Shown here in pieces: positions 26,970-37,065 of a stretch of 64,000 nucleotides of DNA (within the stretch, counting starts at the first letter, position 1; each line of letters begins with the position of its first letter). Both the position numbers and the translations under genes were made by a program. Source of the DNA: Trichomonas vaginalis G3 (lineage: Eukaryota > Parabasalia > Trichomonadida > Trichomonadidae); assembly GCF_026262505.1 (NCBI RefSeq), contig NC_067207.1, positions 23,280,082 through 23,344,081 of the forward strand, given 5' to 3'. The notes beneath the pieces are model-generated. The model worked only from the letters and a program-made list of their open reading frames with translations, searched no databases and was not told the origin of the DNA.

Positions 26970-28337
26970 ATGTCAAATGAAACAGCGTCTATGAGAGAAA
27001 TACAACACAACCGACAACTCATTTTGCAAGCTCTAAATAAGAACACAACAAACTTTTCAAACTATTCTAAGATATCTGAGTCATTGAAAGAAGGAAACTT
27101 AAAACTGACATTAAACCCATTGACAGACGAGTTTCTATTTCAAGACAGTAAGAACCATACTGTTTGTATAAATCCAACAAAAGGAACTTTAAACGAGAAA
27201 CCTATAGATGAACTTCTTTTGAAAGCAGATGTTGGCAACAAAGCTGACAAAGAGTATGTCATTGAAAAAGTTCAAGAAGAACATGACAGAGCAGATGCAA
27301 CATATGCAACGAAAGAACATACTCATCCTGAACTAGCAGACAAAACATATGTTGACAATAAAATGTCAAGTGAAGTGACAAGAGCTGACAAAGAATATTC
27401 TAAAAAGACTCATACACATACCATTGCAAATATTACAAACTTACAAGAAACCTTAAACAGGAAAAGTGACGTTGGACATACACATTCTATATCTGAAATA
27501 ACAGACTTAAACGTTAGCCTTGAAAAGAAAGCTGACAAAACATATGTCAACAGTGAGTTAGAGGAGAAGGTAGATAGGGGTTGTATGGCTAGTGCATTAG
27601 ATAAGAAGGCAGATAAGGAATATGTGGATGAAAAAGATGAAGAAATTAAAAAAATGGTTGAATGGTACCATGAACGGACAACAAAGATTTTAGAAGGTAA
27701 AGCCAATACAGGGTGGGTTTCAGGATGTTTAGACCTTAAAGCAGATAAAACTTATGTTAACGATGAGTTAGAGAAGAAAGCAAATAAGACTCATACACAT
27801 ACCATTGCAAATATTGCAAACTTACAAGAAACCTTAAACAGGAAAAGTGACGTTGGACATACACATACATCTTCTGAAATAACAGACTTAAACGTTAGCC
27901 TTGAAAAGAAAGCAGATAAAACATATGTCAATGAAATATACCAAAGTTTAGTTGGAACAACAAAAAATATTGAAACTATTGTTGGTGACTTTTCTGTCAA
28001 TGAAGAAAACAAATATTTTAGATGGGAGTTTGTACATTCCTTAAAAAATGGTATACGGTATAAACTCATTCCGAAAAATAACAATGAAATGTATGTAAGC
28101 TATAAAAAGAACGATGGTACACAAGTTAAAGTTCCATTAGACAACAACTGCTACTTAAACTTATATGGAGACGAACAAAAGAAATATTTAAGAGTTTATG
28201 AAATGGCAGATATGACATTGCCTGACCCAGCTCCGGCACCATATTATTATGACTATGGTGCTGAAGGCGGAGCACTACACGCAGATGAACAAAAGCAAAC
28301 ATTATATTTAGAATATTATAGATATATAAAGATATAA
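26970..28337 (+). CDS. Phage-tail-fibre-like protein of the Maverick (455 residues)
   Basis: The product is built of short repeats typical of bacteriophage tail fibres: ADK(T/E)YV(N/D) coiled-coil units and HTHTIANI(T/A)NLQETLN / HTHSISEITDLN units, at least eight in all between about residues 85 and 330. Such units form trimeric fibre shafts in phages. The C-terminal 120 residues are globular and strand-rich (KYFRWEFVHSLKNGIRYKLI). By position and build I infer a host-attachment fibre or spike, with a role like that of adenovirus fibre. The related 37066-40074 gene has the same shaft units plus a collar-like tip. Confidence 0.6.
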   Translation: MSNETASMREIQHNRQLILQALNKNTTNFSNYSKISESLKEGNLKLTLNPLTDEFLFQDSKNHTVCINPTKGTLNEKPIDELLLKADVGNKADKEYVIEKVQEEHDRADATYATKEHTHPELADKTYVDNKMSSEVTRADKEYSKKTHTHTIANITNLQETLNRKSDVGHTHSISEITDLNVSLEKKADKTYVNSELEEKVDRGCMASALDKKADKEYVDEKDEEIKKMVEWYHERTTKILEGKANTGWVSGCLDLKADKTYVNDELEKKANKTHTHTIANIANLQETLNRKSDVGHTHTSSEITDLNVSLEKKADKTYVNEIYQSLVGTTKNIETIVGDFSVNEENKYFRWEFVHSLKNGIRYKLIPKNNNEMYVSYKKNDGTQVKVPLDNNCYLNLYGDEQKKYLRVYEMADMTLPDPAPAPYYYDYGAEGGALHADEQKQTLYLEYYRYIKI

Positions 28338-28379
28338 TGCAATAGAAAAAACCGAGAATAGTATACTATTATATAGATG

Positions 28380-28958
28380 ACAAAAATAAATATATAGTCA
28401 AGATTTTACCTACCCTGAAAAACATAAGATTATATTATAAAAAATATTCTGACACAAACCAGAAGAAACCTGAAATAGTTGCACTATATTTTAAGTTCAG
28501 AAGAGACAATCCTATAATATCTCATATGTTTGATTTCATGAACCCAGTAGGTTCTATTTATACATCTATGGAAGCAAGAGGTCCTCAAGTAATGTTTGGT
28601 GTTGGTGCATGGGAACAAATAGTCGACAGGTTTTTGTATTGTGCAAACTCTTCAAAGGAAACAGGTGGTTCGAAGAAAATTAAAGAAGCAAACCTTCCAC
28701 CGCACACTCATTACAGGAACTACAAACTTTTCTGGTGACCATAGCCACTCATTACGAGACCATCCATTATACAACTCAGAATATTATGCTGGCAATGACG
28801 TTTTATCTCCAGATTATAACCATTCGGCAAAAAAGACTTTTCGACCAACTGAACCAGGAGGAAATCATTCACATACTTTCACAACAAATCCAACAGGCTT
28901 GGGTGAAGACTACATGCCACCTTACATGACAGTTTACGCATGGTATAGAATTGCTTAG
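28380..28958 (+). pseudogene. Remnant of a collar-like fibre-tip domain
   Basis: Reading frames here encode PVGSIYTSMEARGPQVMFG and a His-rich GDHSHSLRDHP / TRPTEPGGNHSH-type text that closely matches the C-terminal tip of the fibre-like protein ending at 40074. His-rich PPHTH...GDHSH motifs are typical of phage tail-collar or receptor-binding tips. The copy is broken, with one or two apparent breaks. Confidence 0.55.
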
Positions 28959-29920
28959 TCGTCATGTTCCACTTCTTTAGCATATTCGTCAGGAGTTGTC
29001 TTATATTTGTTAGGAACTGTCTTTGAAAGTATACCACCTTGAACCTTAACAAGTTTGAAACGAGGTCTGACAATAGTAGTTTTATCTTCTGCTTGCAGTC
29101 TGTACATTTTGCCATGTTTGCCTAAAACTTCATAATATTCTCTTGTATACTTTCTTCTATTTTTACGAACACGAATGCGAGTACCTGTCGAGTTCCCATT
29201 GTTGTCATAGTCAATAGTATTTTCATATGGTCGCGCGTTTAGTATTTCTATTTTTACTTTGTCACCTTTCTTAAGTTTGAAGCCTGGCATTCTTTCTTGT
29301 TTGTCTCTTTTGACTAAACTATTAAATAATATAGTCTTCTCTAAGTCAGGGTTGTTTTTCATTTTCTTCGGGGGAGTGGTTTCCCAAACCTTTTTGTTTA
29401 CGGTTATTGTAAATATTAAAACTTGTCTCATCTTTGCCATGGAGAAGTGTCTATACTTGTCGTCATATGACATTTCATCTACCTCACCACCTTGTGGTTG
29501 ATTTAAGTCTCTTAAGATTTTTATACAACTGTCAATGACACCAAGAGCAGAATGGTTTTGGTCGACAATGAAATATTGGTTTACATTTTTTGAACGCAGA
29601 TAGTTTTAATATCGTCTGATTTGAAAGAACTTTCACAGTCAGATGTCAGTTTTGTTGGATGGTATTTGTCAACGAATATTGTCAAAGCAGTTTTCACATC
29701 TAAATATTTTTGGACTGTAATGGTATGGCTTCACAGTATCTTGTTTTGAACCGACAAATATTAGCCAGTATGGTGGTCCATCTTCTCTATACCTCGGAAT
29801 GTTTTCCATGATATCCCATAAACCAAGCATTTTGGTGTTGAACTAAAGATTTTTACCATGAGTGCTTTCTTTGTGCTTTAGAAACATACGGGTCCTTGTT
29901 TGGATTCGTCATTTTTATCC
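28955..29920 (-). pseudogene. Retroviral-type integrase remnant, first copy
   Basis: The right part is a close direct-repeat copy of the integrase segment at 48256-48590. The left part (to 28955) encodes a basic C-terminal region with FKLKKGDKVKIE (SH3/chromo-like strand pattern). This is the standard Polinton integrase build: zinc region, rve core and C-terminal DNA-binding part. The copy is broken at several places. Confidence 0.65.
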
Positions 29921-29929
29921 TATAAGAAA

Positions 29930-30331
29930 TGGGTTTATTTGGGCGTTAGCAAGGAGTTGCATCTAGATTTTTACCCGCAAGTGGGAACAATAGCCAGAGG
30001 TGCATTTGGAATTGGAAGGAAGATTTTGAGTACATTAGGTATACTGAAAGAGAAAGCACAACCTATTATACAAACTGTACAGAAGGTTGGGAGGTAGCAC
30101 GAGATGCAGCAAATCTTTATTCCAAATCCTGAAACAAGAGGAAAAGTTCAAGGATGGATGGACAATGTAGGAAGACAAGCAGGAAACTACTATAACAAAG
30201 CAAATGACTACTATAACCAAGCAGGACACTACATGGACCAAGGTGAAAGATTCTTTAACAGAGGATATAACCATGCACAACAGTGGGTAAACAACAACCA
30301 ACCTCAACCGCCTCAAACGTGGGGAATGTAA
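29930..30331 (+). pseudogene. Minor-capsid-like amphipathic protein, remnant with Tyr/Asn repeat tail
   Basis: The region is a near copy of 48605-48849 (ARGAFGIGRKILSTLGILKE). It continues into a repeat of about 11 residues rich in Tyr, Asn and Gly (YYNKANDYYNQAGHYMDQG) and a Pro/Gln end. The Gly-rich amphipathic start resembles the protein at 25859-26101. The copy is broken in a few places. Confidence 0.5.
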
Positions 30332-30524
30332 AATTTTTTACTGAGATGAAATGAACAAAACAGCATTGAGACAAATGGGCTCAAGATGGATTTGTCGGCT
30401 TCCAGCAGTTACACAACCACGTGTTTGTCAATTCTTCCTATACCTCAGGAAGTTTTAGACCGACTTAAAAAACCTAAACAACCAGTTGAAAACAAAACAA
30501 ACTAAAATTTTTTACTGAGATGAA
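30332..30524 (+). other. Maverick spacer with duplicated promoter-like motif
   Basis: The motif AAATTTTTTACTGAGATGAA appears at 30331-30350 and again, almost identical, at 30505-30524, each directly before an ATG. The first leads into a short frame (MNKTALRQMGSRW) that looks like the start of a decayed small gene; the second drives the 194-residue gene. Confidence 0.5.
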
Positions 30525-31109
30525 ATGACCGAAGAAGTTGAAACGGTAGATTTGACACCACAAACAAAAAGTTCAGAACCATTGTCAAAACCTGTCAAAG
30601 AACTTACAGATGAAGAGAAAAATTCAATAATAGAAAGTGCTAGGTCTGGAAATACAAACTCTAACTACAAAGTCACTTTTCATAAAAATGGAACGGCAAG
30701 TATCTCAAAAAAGAAACAGACTCTCACAAATAAAATATTGAAGTCTGAAGGAGCTTTCGAGACAACAGATGGAAAAGTTTACTTCACTGACCAACAGTTC
30801 ATTATAGAACATCTCATTGACTTAGAGTCGAAATATTCTAAACTTTACAACAAACACAAAAAGTTGAAAGGAAAACAAAAACAAATGGCATATGATATTT
30901 ATGAAGATGTTGACGACACAACTGTTCCTGCAGGTGAGGTAAAGTCAGCGGAACCGAAAAGTGACGAAAAACCGATAGAAGAAGAGAAGCCACAAACTGA
31001 AGAAAAACCAAAACCAAAGTTTAGTATTGAAACTAAACCAAGCCAACCTTCATTAGCTGGTATGGGTTGGCGTCAAAGACTTTTGGTAGCAGGTGGTTAC
31101 GTAAAGTAA
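30525..31109 (+). CDS. Maverick protein of unknown function (194 residues)
   Basis: The frame looks whole. The N-terminal 130 residues are Lys/Glu/Ser-rich with a small strand pair (NYKVTFHKNGTASISKKKQT) and a short coiled coil (LESKYSKLYNKHKKLKGK). The C-terminal part is a Lys/Glu/Pro linker (SDEKPIEEEKPQTEEKPKP) before a conserved-looking end (LAGMGWRQRLLVAGGYVK). Highly charged linkers of this type are common in virion core or tegument proteins. The family is not recognised. Confidence 0.55.
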   Translation: MTEEVETVDLTPQTKSSEPLSKPVKELTDEEKNSIIESARSGNTNSNYKVTFHKNGTASISKKKQTLTNKILKSEGAFETTDGKVYFTDQQFIIEHLIDLESKYSKLYNKHKKLKGKQKQMAYDIYEDVDDTTVPAGEVKSAEPKSDEKPIEEEKPQTEEKPKPKFSIETKPSQPSLAGMGWRQRLLVAGGYVK

Positions 31110-31139
31110 AGAAAAAACATTTTTTTATTTTTATAAAAA

Positions 31140-31595
31140 ATGCCCCCGTATAGAATGGATAGAAAATCTGCTAGAATAAAAGCAGAGTTAGAAAGATATG
31201 GTTGGAAAGTTTCGAAGAAGTTTAAATATAGGAAGGGAAGACCCATAAAAGTCTATGACAAACTATCTGGTCTTCGCTATGAAATGGACTTGGAAACAGC
31301 ACGCGCAAATTATCCAAACAGACTAGAGAGGTTAGAAGAAGAACGTCTTATGAACATGCCTTTCGATGTTACTGAGCCACAGGTTGAAGGACACGACGGC
31401 TTTGCCAGATTCTACTGGAAACATGACGAACAATTGCATCCCTTGAGACGGAAAAAAGGGAAGGGTGAAGACGCACATGCTCCCATGGAAAGAACAAGAT
31501 ATGCATATGAAAAGTATCGTGAAGTTAGAAGTAAAATTACTTCTGGTCGAACCTTTACAGTAAACTTTGAAGAAGGAAAGAACAAAGAAAGTTAG
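31140..31595 (+). CDS. Basic Maverick protein of unknown function (151 residues)
   Basis: The product is Arg/Lys/Tyr-rich throughout, with RMDRKSARIKAELERYGWKV, KKFKYRKGRPIKVYDKLSGL and LRRKKGKGEDAHAP. It is likely a nucleic-acid-binding protein. Gene order (after the 194-residue acidic gene) and the TTTTTTTATTTTTATAAAAA leader place it in the same plus-strand cluster. No family is recognised. Confidence 0.55.
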   Translation: MPPYRMDRKSARIKAELERYGWKVSKKFKYRKGRPIKVYDKLSGLRYEMDLETARANYPNRLERLEEERLMNMPFDVTEPQVEGHDGFARFYWKHDEQLHPLRRKKGKGEDAHAPMERTRYAYEKYREVRSKITSGRTFTVNFEEGKNKES

Positions 31596-31771
31596 TATAC
31601 AAGTCTCGTGTACGGAGGCACTGCGTTCCTCCGTACGCAATACTTGTGAATTTGACACTTTACAAAACCGTTAACGTATATTTTACAACACAAACGACAA
31701 CACTAACTTAACCTTAAATATTTACAAAGCCACCAACCACTTCACCTCACTACTGTAAAAAATAAACGTTC

Positions 31772-32092
31772 TCACTTACAAAAGTATTGCAACTCCTCCC
31801 ATTGCTGTGCTTCACATAACAGCTCATAATCTTCTGACTCACTTTCTTCTTCATATAGGTCAAAGTCACTGTCAAAATAAATGTTAGTAAGTTTTGACAA
31901 AGCTAATGAAACACGTTTACCGTTTGTATCGTATGCTTGTATAAACTTTCCATTCTTCATTCCTTCATAAACGCTCAAACTAACTTTACCCTTTCTCCCT
32001 CGTATCTGATAGAATGTATTTTCACGAGGAACGAAGAACAAATTCTTGAACTCATGACCGTTGTAGTTTGTTATCTCAATAGTTTTCGTCAT
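31772..32092 (-). CDS. Small acidic Maverick protein (106 residues)
   Basis: It begins MTKTIEITNYNGHEFKNLFF and has a strand-rich N-terminal half and a strongly acidic end (FDLYEEESESEDYELLCEAQ). An inverted, degraded copy of part of it lies near 50020-50175, beyond the assembly gap. The promoter-like TTTTTATTTTATTTGG lies upstream on the minus strand. Function unknown. Confidence 0.5.
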   Translation of the reverse strand: MTKTIEITNYNGHEFKNLFFVPRENTFYQIRGRKGKVSLSVYEGMKNGKFIQAYDTNGKRVSLALSKLTNIYFDSDFDLYEEESESEDYELLCEAQQWEELQYFCK

Positions 32093-32189
32093 TTACATCC
32101 AAATAAAATAAAAAATAAACTTAAAAATTAATGATATCACCACCCTCACACGTATGAAAACATAGCACAAAAATAAATTTAGGTGAAGT

Positions 32190-32203
32190 GGTGAAATCTC
32201 ACC
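32190..32203. repeat. 14-bp palindrome GGTGAAATCTCACC, copy 1
   Basis: A perfect-ended palindrome with extra TCACCTC half-units to its right. The same core recurs at 41247-41260, 42366-42379, 42596-42609 and 44382-44395, always between genes of the Maverick and usually near AAATTTATTTT or ATATATTTTTGGT. It could be a protein-binding operator, a terminator hairpin or a replication site. Confidence 0.8.
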
Positions 32204-32267
32204 TCTTTTTTCACCTCTTTTTTCACCCTAGCCGCAAAGCGGCTCTGACCCTTTGGGTCTGTTGAAT

Positions 32268-32795
32268 TCATTGCTTTATAACTCTCTTCCTTGGTTTCTT
32301 TTTAGTTGCTTTCTTCACGTCTGTCTCCAGCTTAACTGTCTTTCTTCTTCGTCCGTAATGATACCAGTTACTTCCACCAGTCAATGGGTCAAATGGTCTT
32401 TCGTAAGGGTTTCCATACATTCCATAGGGACCATACGGAAGAACTACTGGTGGAGAAGAAACATTTTCTTTAGTTCCATCGACTCTATTTAAATGCATTG
32501 TTTCACCTTTCATCTGGTCATTAAAGTCTTTTGCGTGTTTTGCAAACTCATCGTCCTTTCCTAAAGCATTTTCTGACTCAGTCGCAACCAAATTGGATGC
32601 TTTATTTATGAGCCCTATTTTATTTAATCTTAACTTCTTTGCAACCCAGCCTCCAATCTTTCCTTTATTTGCATCTAATGTCTTCGAAACTCTTCCTCCA
32701 CTCATTTTATTTACTGCGTCATAAGCCCCAAGTGCTTTTGCTCCAAATGCTAATGCTTTTGTTCCCATTGCGCCTAAAGCTGCCCAAGCTACCAT
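32268..32795 (-). CDS. Maverick protein with Gly/Ala-rich N-terminus (175 residues)
   Basis: The start MVAWAALGAMGTKALAFGAK is a Gly/Ala-rich, weakly hydrophobic amphipathic helix, as in viral minor capsid or membrane-active proteins. The middle is basic (GGWVAKKLRLNKIGL), and the end is Lys/Arg-rich (KKATKKKPRKRVIKQ), a possible nuclear or DNA-binding tail. This combination recalls adenovirus core or pVI-type proteins, by analogy only. It starts three bases from the end of the next upstream minus-strand gene. An inverted, degraded copy lies near 49375-49880. Confidence 0.5.
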   Translation of the reverse strand: MVAWAALGAMGTKALAFGAKALGAYDAVNKMSGGRVSKTLDANKGKIGGWVAKKLRLNKIGLINKASNLVATESENALGKDDEFAKHAKDFNDQMKGETMHLNRVDGTKENVSSPPVVLPYGPYGMYGNPYERPFDPLTGGSNWYHYGRRRKTVKLETDVKKATKKKPRKRVIKQ

Positions 32796-33020
32796 TTACA
32801 CCATATTAAAATCATCTCTCTTCAATATTATCTCATAAAAGTTCTCGTTACTGGAGAAAGTCAATGAAACATAAACATTCTCACGTGCTTCACCCTCACC
32901 GCTTTGCGGTCTATCTAACTTCTTTCTTATCTCATCTATACGCTTCAAAATGTCTGAACAATTGCTAACATCTTCTACAACAGTTATTTCATCATGAACG
33001 ACCTTTAAGAACAAGCTCAT
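32796..33020 (-). CDS. Small Maverick protein (74 residues)
   Basis: The start MSLFLKVVHDEITVVEDV is strand-like, followed by a helix (DILKRIDEIRKKLDRP) and a second strand region to the end. Its last codons hold the promoter motif (ATTTTAATATGGTG) of the next gene, so the two are tightly packed. A degraded inverted copy lies around 49150-49370. Function unknown. Confidence 0.45.
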   Translation of the reverse strand: MSLFLKVVHDEITVVEDVSNCSDILKRIDEIRKKLDRPQSGEGEARENVYVSLTFSSNENFYEIILKRDDFNMV

Positions 33021-33048
33021 TTAATATGCAATTAAAATCATCTCAATA

Positions 33049-33830
33049 ATGAGTCCATCCTTTCCATCTTTAGGTAGCACAACATCTTTCATTGAAGAAG
33101 GTTCGACAAGTCTTATGTTAAACTTACTGACAAAGTTTGTTATACTATAATGCTTCGGCGGCGAATACATGTAGTTTGAAAGACATAATATAGATTCTTC
33201 AGCAAATTCACTTATACTGGATTTTATAACAATGTTCTCACGAGACCAAATACACCAATTGACAATCTTGTAAGCAATCCTGCTGAACCTTCTACTGTAA
33301 ACGTCGATGGTAACATTCCACGAAGGTCATCTATTGACATCGTTGAGTCACTGTATTTAAATATTTTCTTAAAGCAATCGTCATTATCTAACCATGCAAT
33401 AGCTTTGAAGTTTTCATTCGAATATACATCTGCTTCATTAAATGTAAAACCTGACTTCTTTGCAGAGATGACTTTAAAATCTATTGAGTTTGTTTCAAAT
33501 TATATGCTATGGTAACTTCTGAAGGTAATGGATGCCCTTCCGCAGTCAGTTGTTCTCTCACTACACGTTTGAAGCTTTGTGTTAAAAACTTTCATGTCAT
33601 CTCCTGTGTCTAGGTTCACATACACAGCAATAGGAAAACTATCTTGCTTCTTTGTCTCATCATTATACCTCAAAACATTAAAGTTCTTCAATAATATTGT
33701 CCTTCCTGCTGGAATACTTCTAACTTGTCTTATTTCAATAGCTTTCTCACCTCCTACATACTCTACCCAGTGTCTTGGATATTCATAAGTATACTGACTT
33801 TCTTGAATTTTGGTTGGTTTCATCATAACG
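33049..33830 (-). pseudogene. Remnant of a second minor-capsid-like gene
   Basis: The start region encodes a YEYPRHWVEYVGGEKAIEIR stretch matching the FDYP..W....KAI..R pattern of the 26148-26951 protein, followed by a similar strand order (SFPIAVYVNLDTGDD). The left end has a degraded inverted copy next to the assembly gap (48950 onward). The gene is broken in a few places. Confidence 0.5.
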
Positions 33831-33870
33831 TGTTCATAGTATATCTTTATACTCTTGTCAGTTAGACTCG

Positions 33871-34804
33871 GTGCTATGTTCTGAATTTTCTGACTTGCAT
33901 TTTAATGGAGATAAAAATAAGCATTTAATACATGACGTAGATGAAGACATGAATGAAACTACAGACAAACTTAACTCTTCTCTTATTCTTCCTTTCAGTA
34001 AGGACTATGAGTTCTGTTCAAATGGTGTGTATTTCTATTGTGGAAAGATGGGTTCAGGTAAAGACATTTAACCTCCATTCGTCATATTCTTATAACAGAA
34101 CGTTTAGGTCAAGATCATATTATGACCAAATCATTATATCAGCAACTTCAGACTCTATGGACTCAACAGCGAAAACATTTATGTCAAAAGTTCAAGCCTC
34201 TGTCGTTAAAGTTCCAGACAGTGAACTCATTGAATTTCTTCAACGTTACATTCGACGTAAGAGGAAATATTATGCCATCGTTGAATTTATACAGTCAGGA
34301 ATGCAAAAGACTTCTGAGGAGATGGAAAGAATTATTGACAAACACCACTTACGTCAATACTCAGGAGTTTACGATATGAAACGACTGACAAACTACATTC
34401 TATCAAAACTTTCAAAATACCCCTTCAAAAAGTATCCTTCAAACACTCTGCTCGTTTGTGACGACTTCGCCGGAAAAGGTTTAGTGTCAAAGCCTGACTC
34501 ACCATTAGCTAACATCATTACTAAAGTCAGACATTACCACTTAACTGTAGCAATACTTATGCAAACATGGAGGTTTTTAGCTTTAAACATAAAACGTCTC
34601 ATAACTGACTTCGTTATCTTTCAAGGTTTCTCACGCTATGATATTGAACTCATTTGGAAACAGTCAGGTATAACATTACCTTTTGAAGAAATTTGGGAAG
34701 CATATAAGTCTCTCATCTCTCCTCGTTCATACCTTGAGATTCATATCATGACTAATACCATTAAAGTCAAAAATATTCCATGGGAACGACCAACATTGTT
34801 TTAA
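33871..34804 (+). pseudogene. Genome-packaging ATPase region (A32/FtsK-HerA type), broken
   Basis: Coding text includes a Walker A loop (GKMGSGK), a Walker B-like strand (NTLLVCDDFAG), and downstream ITKVRHYHLTVAILMQTWRF, where the Q of the sensor region follows the strand as in A32-type ATPases. These enzymes pump viral DNA into capsids and are a hallmark of Polintons. The gene appears broken at about one or two places. Confidence 0.75.
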
Positions 34805-35202
34805 AGTTTAACCTTCAATTGACTGATGGTAAACAAATTCCATGCATCTCTGTCGCCATTTCTGTTAATATTTTTGCTGTCATTCATATCATCCACTTCC
34901 CCATCCGTTAACTTTTGAGGATATGCGTTAGAATAGCTGTTCTTAAATGAAGGCTTTTCACCTTTGAGAGCATAAACTCTATAACTTTCTGCATACTTTA
35001 TGTTTGAACCTCCTGAGCCATCATTGACATAAATTTTTATAGGCTTCCACCCTTTGTTCATATTCCTGCTTCTTCCCTTAGCTCTTTTGTTCAGTAGTTC
35101 TACATCTTTATACACTGCACCTGTCTCAGTGAATTCAACAATATTTTCATTCGTTAGCTTTACATTCAAACCCTTGTCGAGTATATTGTTCATTTCATAC
35201 AT
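34801..35202 (-). CDS. Maverick protein of unknown function (about 134 residues)
   Basis: Starting at the Met of MYEMNNILDKGLNVKL, the product is strand-rich with a Gly/Ser/Asn-rich centre (NDGSGGSNIKYAESYR). It is convergent with, and slightly overlaps, the packaging-ATPase region. It shares a 25-bp divergent promoter spacer with the gene on the right. No family recognised. Confidence 0.45.
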   Translation of the reverse strand: MYEMNNILDKGLNVKLTNENIVEFTETGAVYKDVELLNKRAKGRSRNMNKGWKPIKIYVNDGSGGSNIKYAESYRVYALKGEKPSFKNSYSNAYPQKLTDGEVDDMNDSKNINRNGDRDAWNLFTISQLKVKL

Positions 35203-35227
35203 ATAAAAGGTTTTTATTCTATATGAA

Positions 35228-35876
35228 ATGAGAAGCAAATCCATCTTAGCTGGTGCCGTTAATGTTCCAATTGAACCAACATCAAATGTTGACTCACGAA
35301 CGACAAACAATATTGTCATAAAGAACTATAGTTCAGAGTGTTTGAAAGAAAAAGAACCAGAACTTAAGTCGGGAGGGCTCAAAGAGCCCATCATGGCATG
35401 GCGCCGTGAATTTAAACACAGCTTCAAACGCTAACGCTACATCAGATGTTAAGTTAGAGTATCCACCACTGGACCAAATTCTTTCAAGAGAAGCCAACGA
35501 CAACCCTTACATAAATGTTCAAACAAATCCTTCAGATAACGTAGACCATTACCTTCTTCAGTTATACCAAACAATTTTACTCAAAGACGATAAGAAGCTT
35601 TTGATAAATCTTATAAGTAAGAACCAAATAATTCTAACAAAGGAGGACCTTGAAAATGTTATATCACGAATAACAGGAAAGCAATGTGTCATTGACTATC
35701 TCGACCCTGAAATCGAATGCTGTGGTCAAACGCCACCATTCATGAAAATAGGTAACATCCGCATCATTGAAACACCAGGAACTACAGGAGTTGAGTTTAA
35801 GTATAAATATTCGAACGAATATACAAAACTTTCAACAGAATATAAGCTTTGTTTGAAATATGTTTTAGTAAATTAA
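35228..35876 (+). other. Maverick coding region of unknown function, probably broken
   Basis: Two overlapping plus-strand frames fill this stretch. The left part starts MRSKSILAGAVNVPIEPTSN behind GGTTTTTATTCTATATGA, the element motif. The right part is acidic and helical (YLLQLYQTILLKDDKKLL) and ends CLKYVLVN. I recognise no family. Whether this is one broken gene or two overlapping ones is unclear. Confidence 0.4.
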
Positions 35877-36142
35877 AGCAACTTATAGTATCTATCCAAA
35901 ACTTCTTCAACAGTATCGAACTCATCTTCATAATGCAAACCTAATCTTATTGACTTGGTGCAGTTTTCACTAACACAATATAGCGCTTTGCGCTCGGCGC
36001 CTTTGACGCCTTTTTCTGTTCTCTTGACTGACATAACTAACTCATTTGTTTCATCAAACAGCAACAACCAAAGTTCATGACCTAATACATAACATTCATA
36101 CTTTATATTTTTAGCTCTGAGTTCTCTTGTAAGCTGTTGCAT
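35873..36142 (-). CDS. Small Maverick protein (89 residues)
   Basis: The product begins MQQLTRELRAKNIKYECYVL and looks like a small alpha/beta domain with strands YECYVLGHELWLLLF and LVMSVKRTE. The promoter-like CTTTTTAGAAAATATTAA lies directly upstream. Function unknown. Confidence 0.45.
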   Translation of the reverse strand: MQQLTRELRAKNIKYECYVLGHELWLLLFDETNELVMSVKRTEKGVKGAERKALYCVSENCTKSIRLGLHYEDEFDTVEEVLDRYYKLL

Positions 36143-36878
36143 TTAATATTTTCTAAAAAGTCTACTTCAACAGTCATTCGCACTGGTGCCTTCAGTTCTA
36201 CAGGCTCTCCTTGAAAGTCAACTAGTCTGAATTGCATGTCTTTCAAATTATGAGGACTAATGCGAACCCATTTACCTAAATGAGTTGCTATGACAGGAAC
36301 GTTTGGAATGAACATTGAATTGACTGCATAACAGAAAGACTTATATTCTACTGAACCTTTACTATTAACTCCTGAAATACCTGTGACATTAGCTATTTTT
36401 GACTCAATGTATAAACAATTGCCATAACATACGTATGGAACAGATTTCATCTCAATCGTTTTGTCAATACTTTTCAAAGGAAATGTCATATGGTATGCTC
36501 CCAGAAGCAATTGAACTCTATGACTCATTCGTGTTATCTTAAACTCCTTCGCATAACTGAACTTCAAAACTCCTGCAATAAGTTTAACATTCATTAAGTT
36601 TTCTTCGTTATCCTTGTTTATTGTAGTATTTATGAGAGCATTTAACACTCCAGCTAATGTTTCCATCTTATATTCTACATTATTGTGAAATCTTATTTCG
36701 TGCTTCTTTCCATCTATTTCAAGCTCCATGAAATCTGTTTCATCTGTTATAACGAATGAAGCGATAGTATTGAAGTCAACAACTCTGAAAGCAAGCGCTT
36801 CATTCTGAGACCTAAGTTTGTTTGTAGCTTTACTGTCCCGTATTCGTTTGGGTCTGTACTTTGCAAATAGAACAACAT
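36103..36878 (-). pseudogene. Strand-rich Maverick gene, probably a broken structural protein
   Basis: The region encodes a strand-rich protein whose end (FRLVDFQGEPVELKAPVRMT) resembles the last strands of jelly-roll virion proteins such as penton or spike bases. It lies just upstream and divergent from the long fibre-like gene, as expected for a fibre-base pair. It appears broken at about one place. Assignment is by inference only. Confidence 0.4.
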
Positions 36879-37065
36879 TTTATTCTCATTAAAATATGAG
36901 TTAGCTGCATATGCGTATGAAGCTGACAGAGCTAAACGTTTATATTTTGGTCAATACTCTCTCACACTTACTGACAAATATATTGTTATCAGTGATGGAA
37001 ATACCGAGAAATACATAACATGGAAGGACTATGAAAAGTTTGACCCTATTTTAACTCCATGTACA

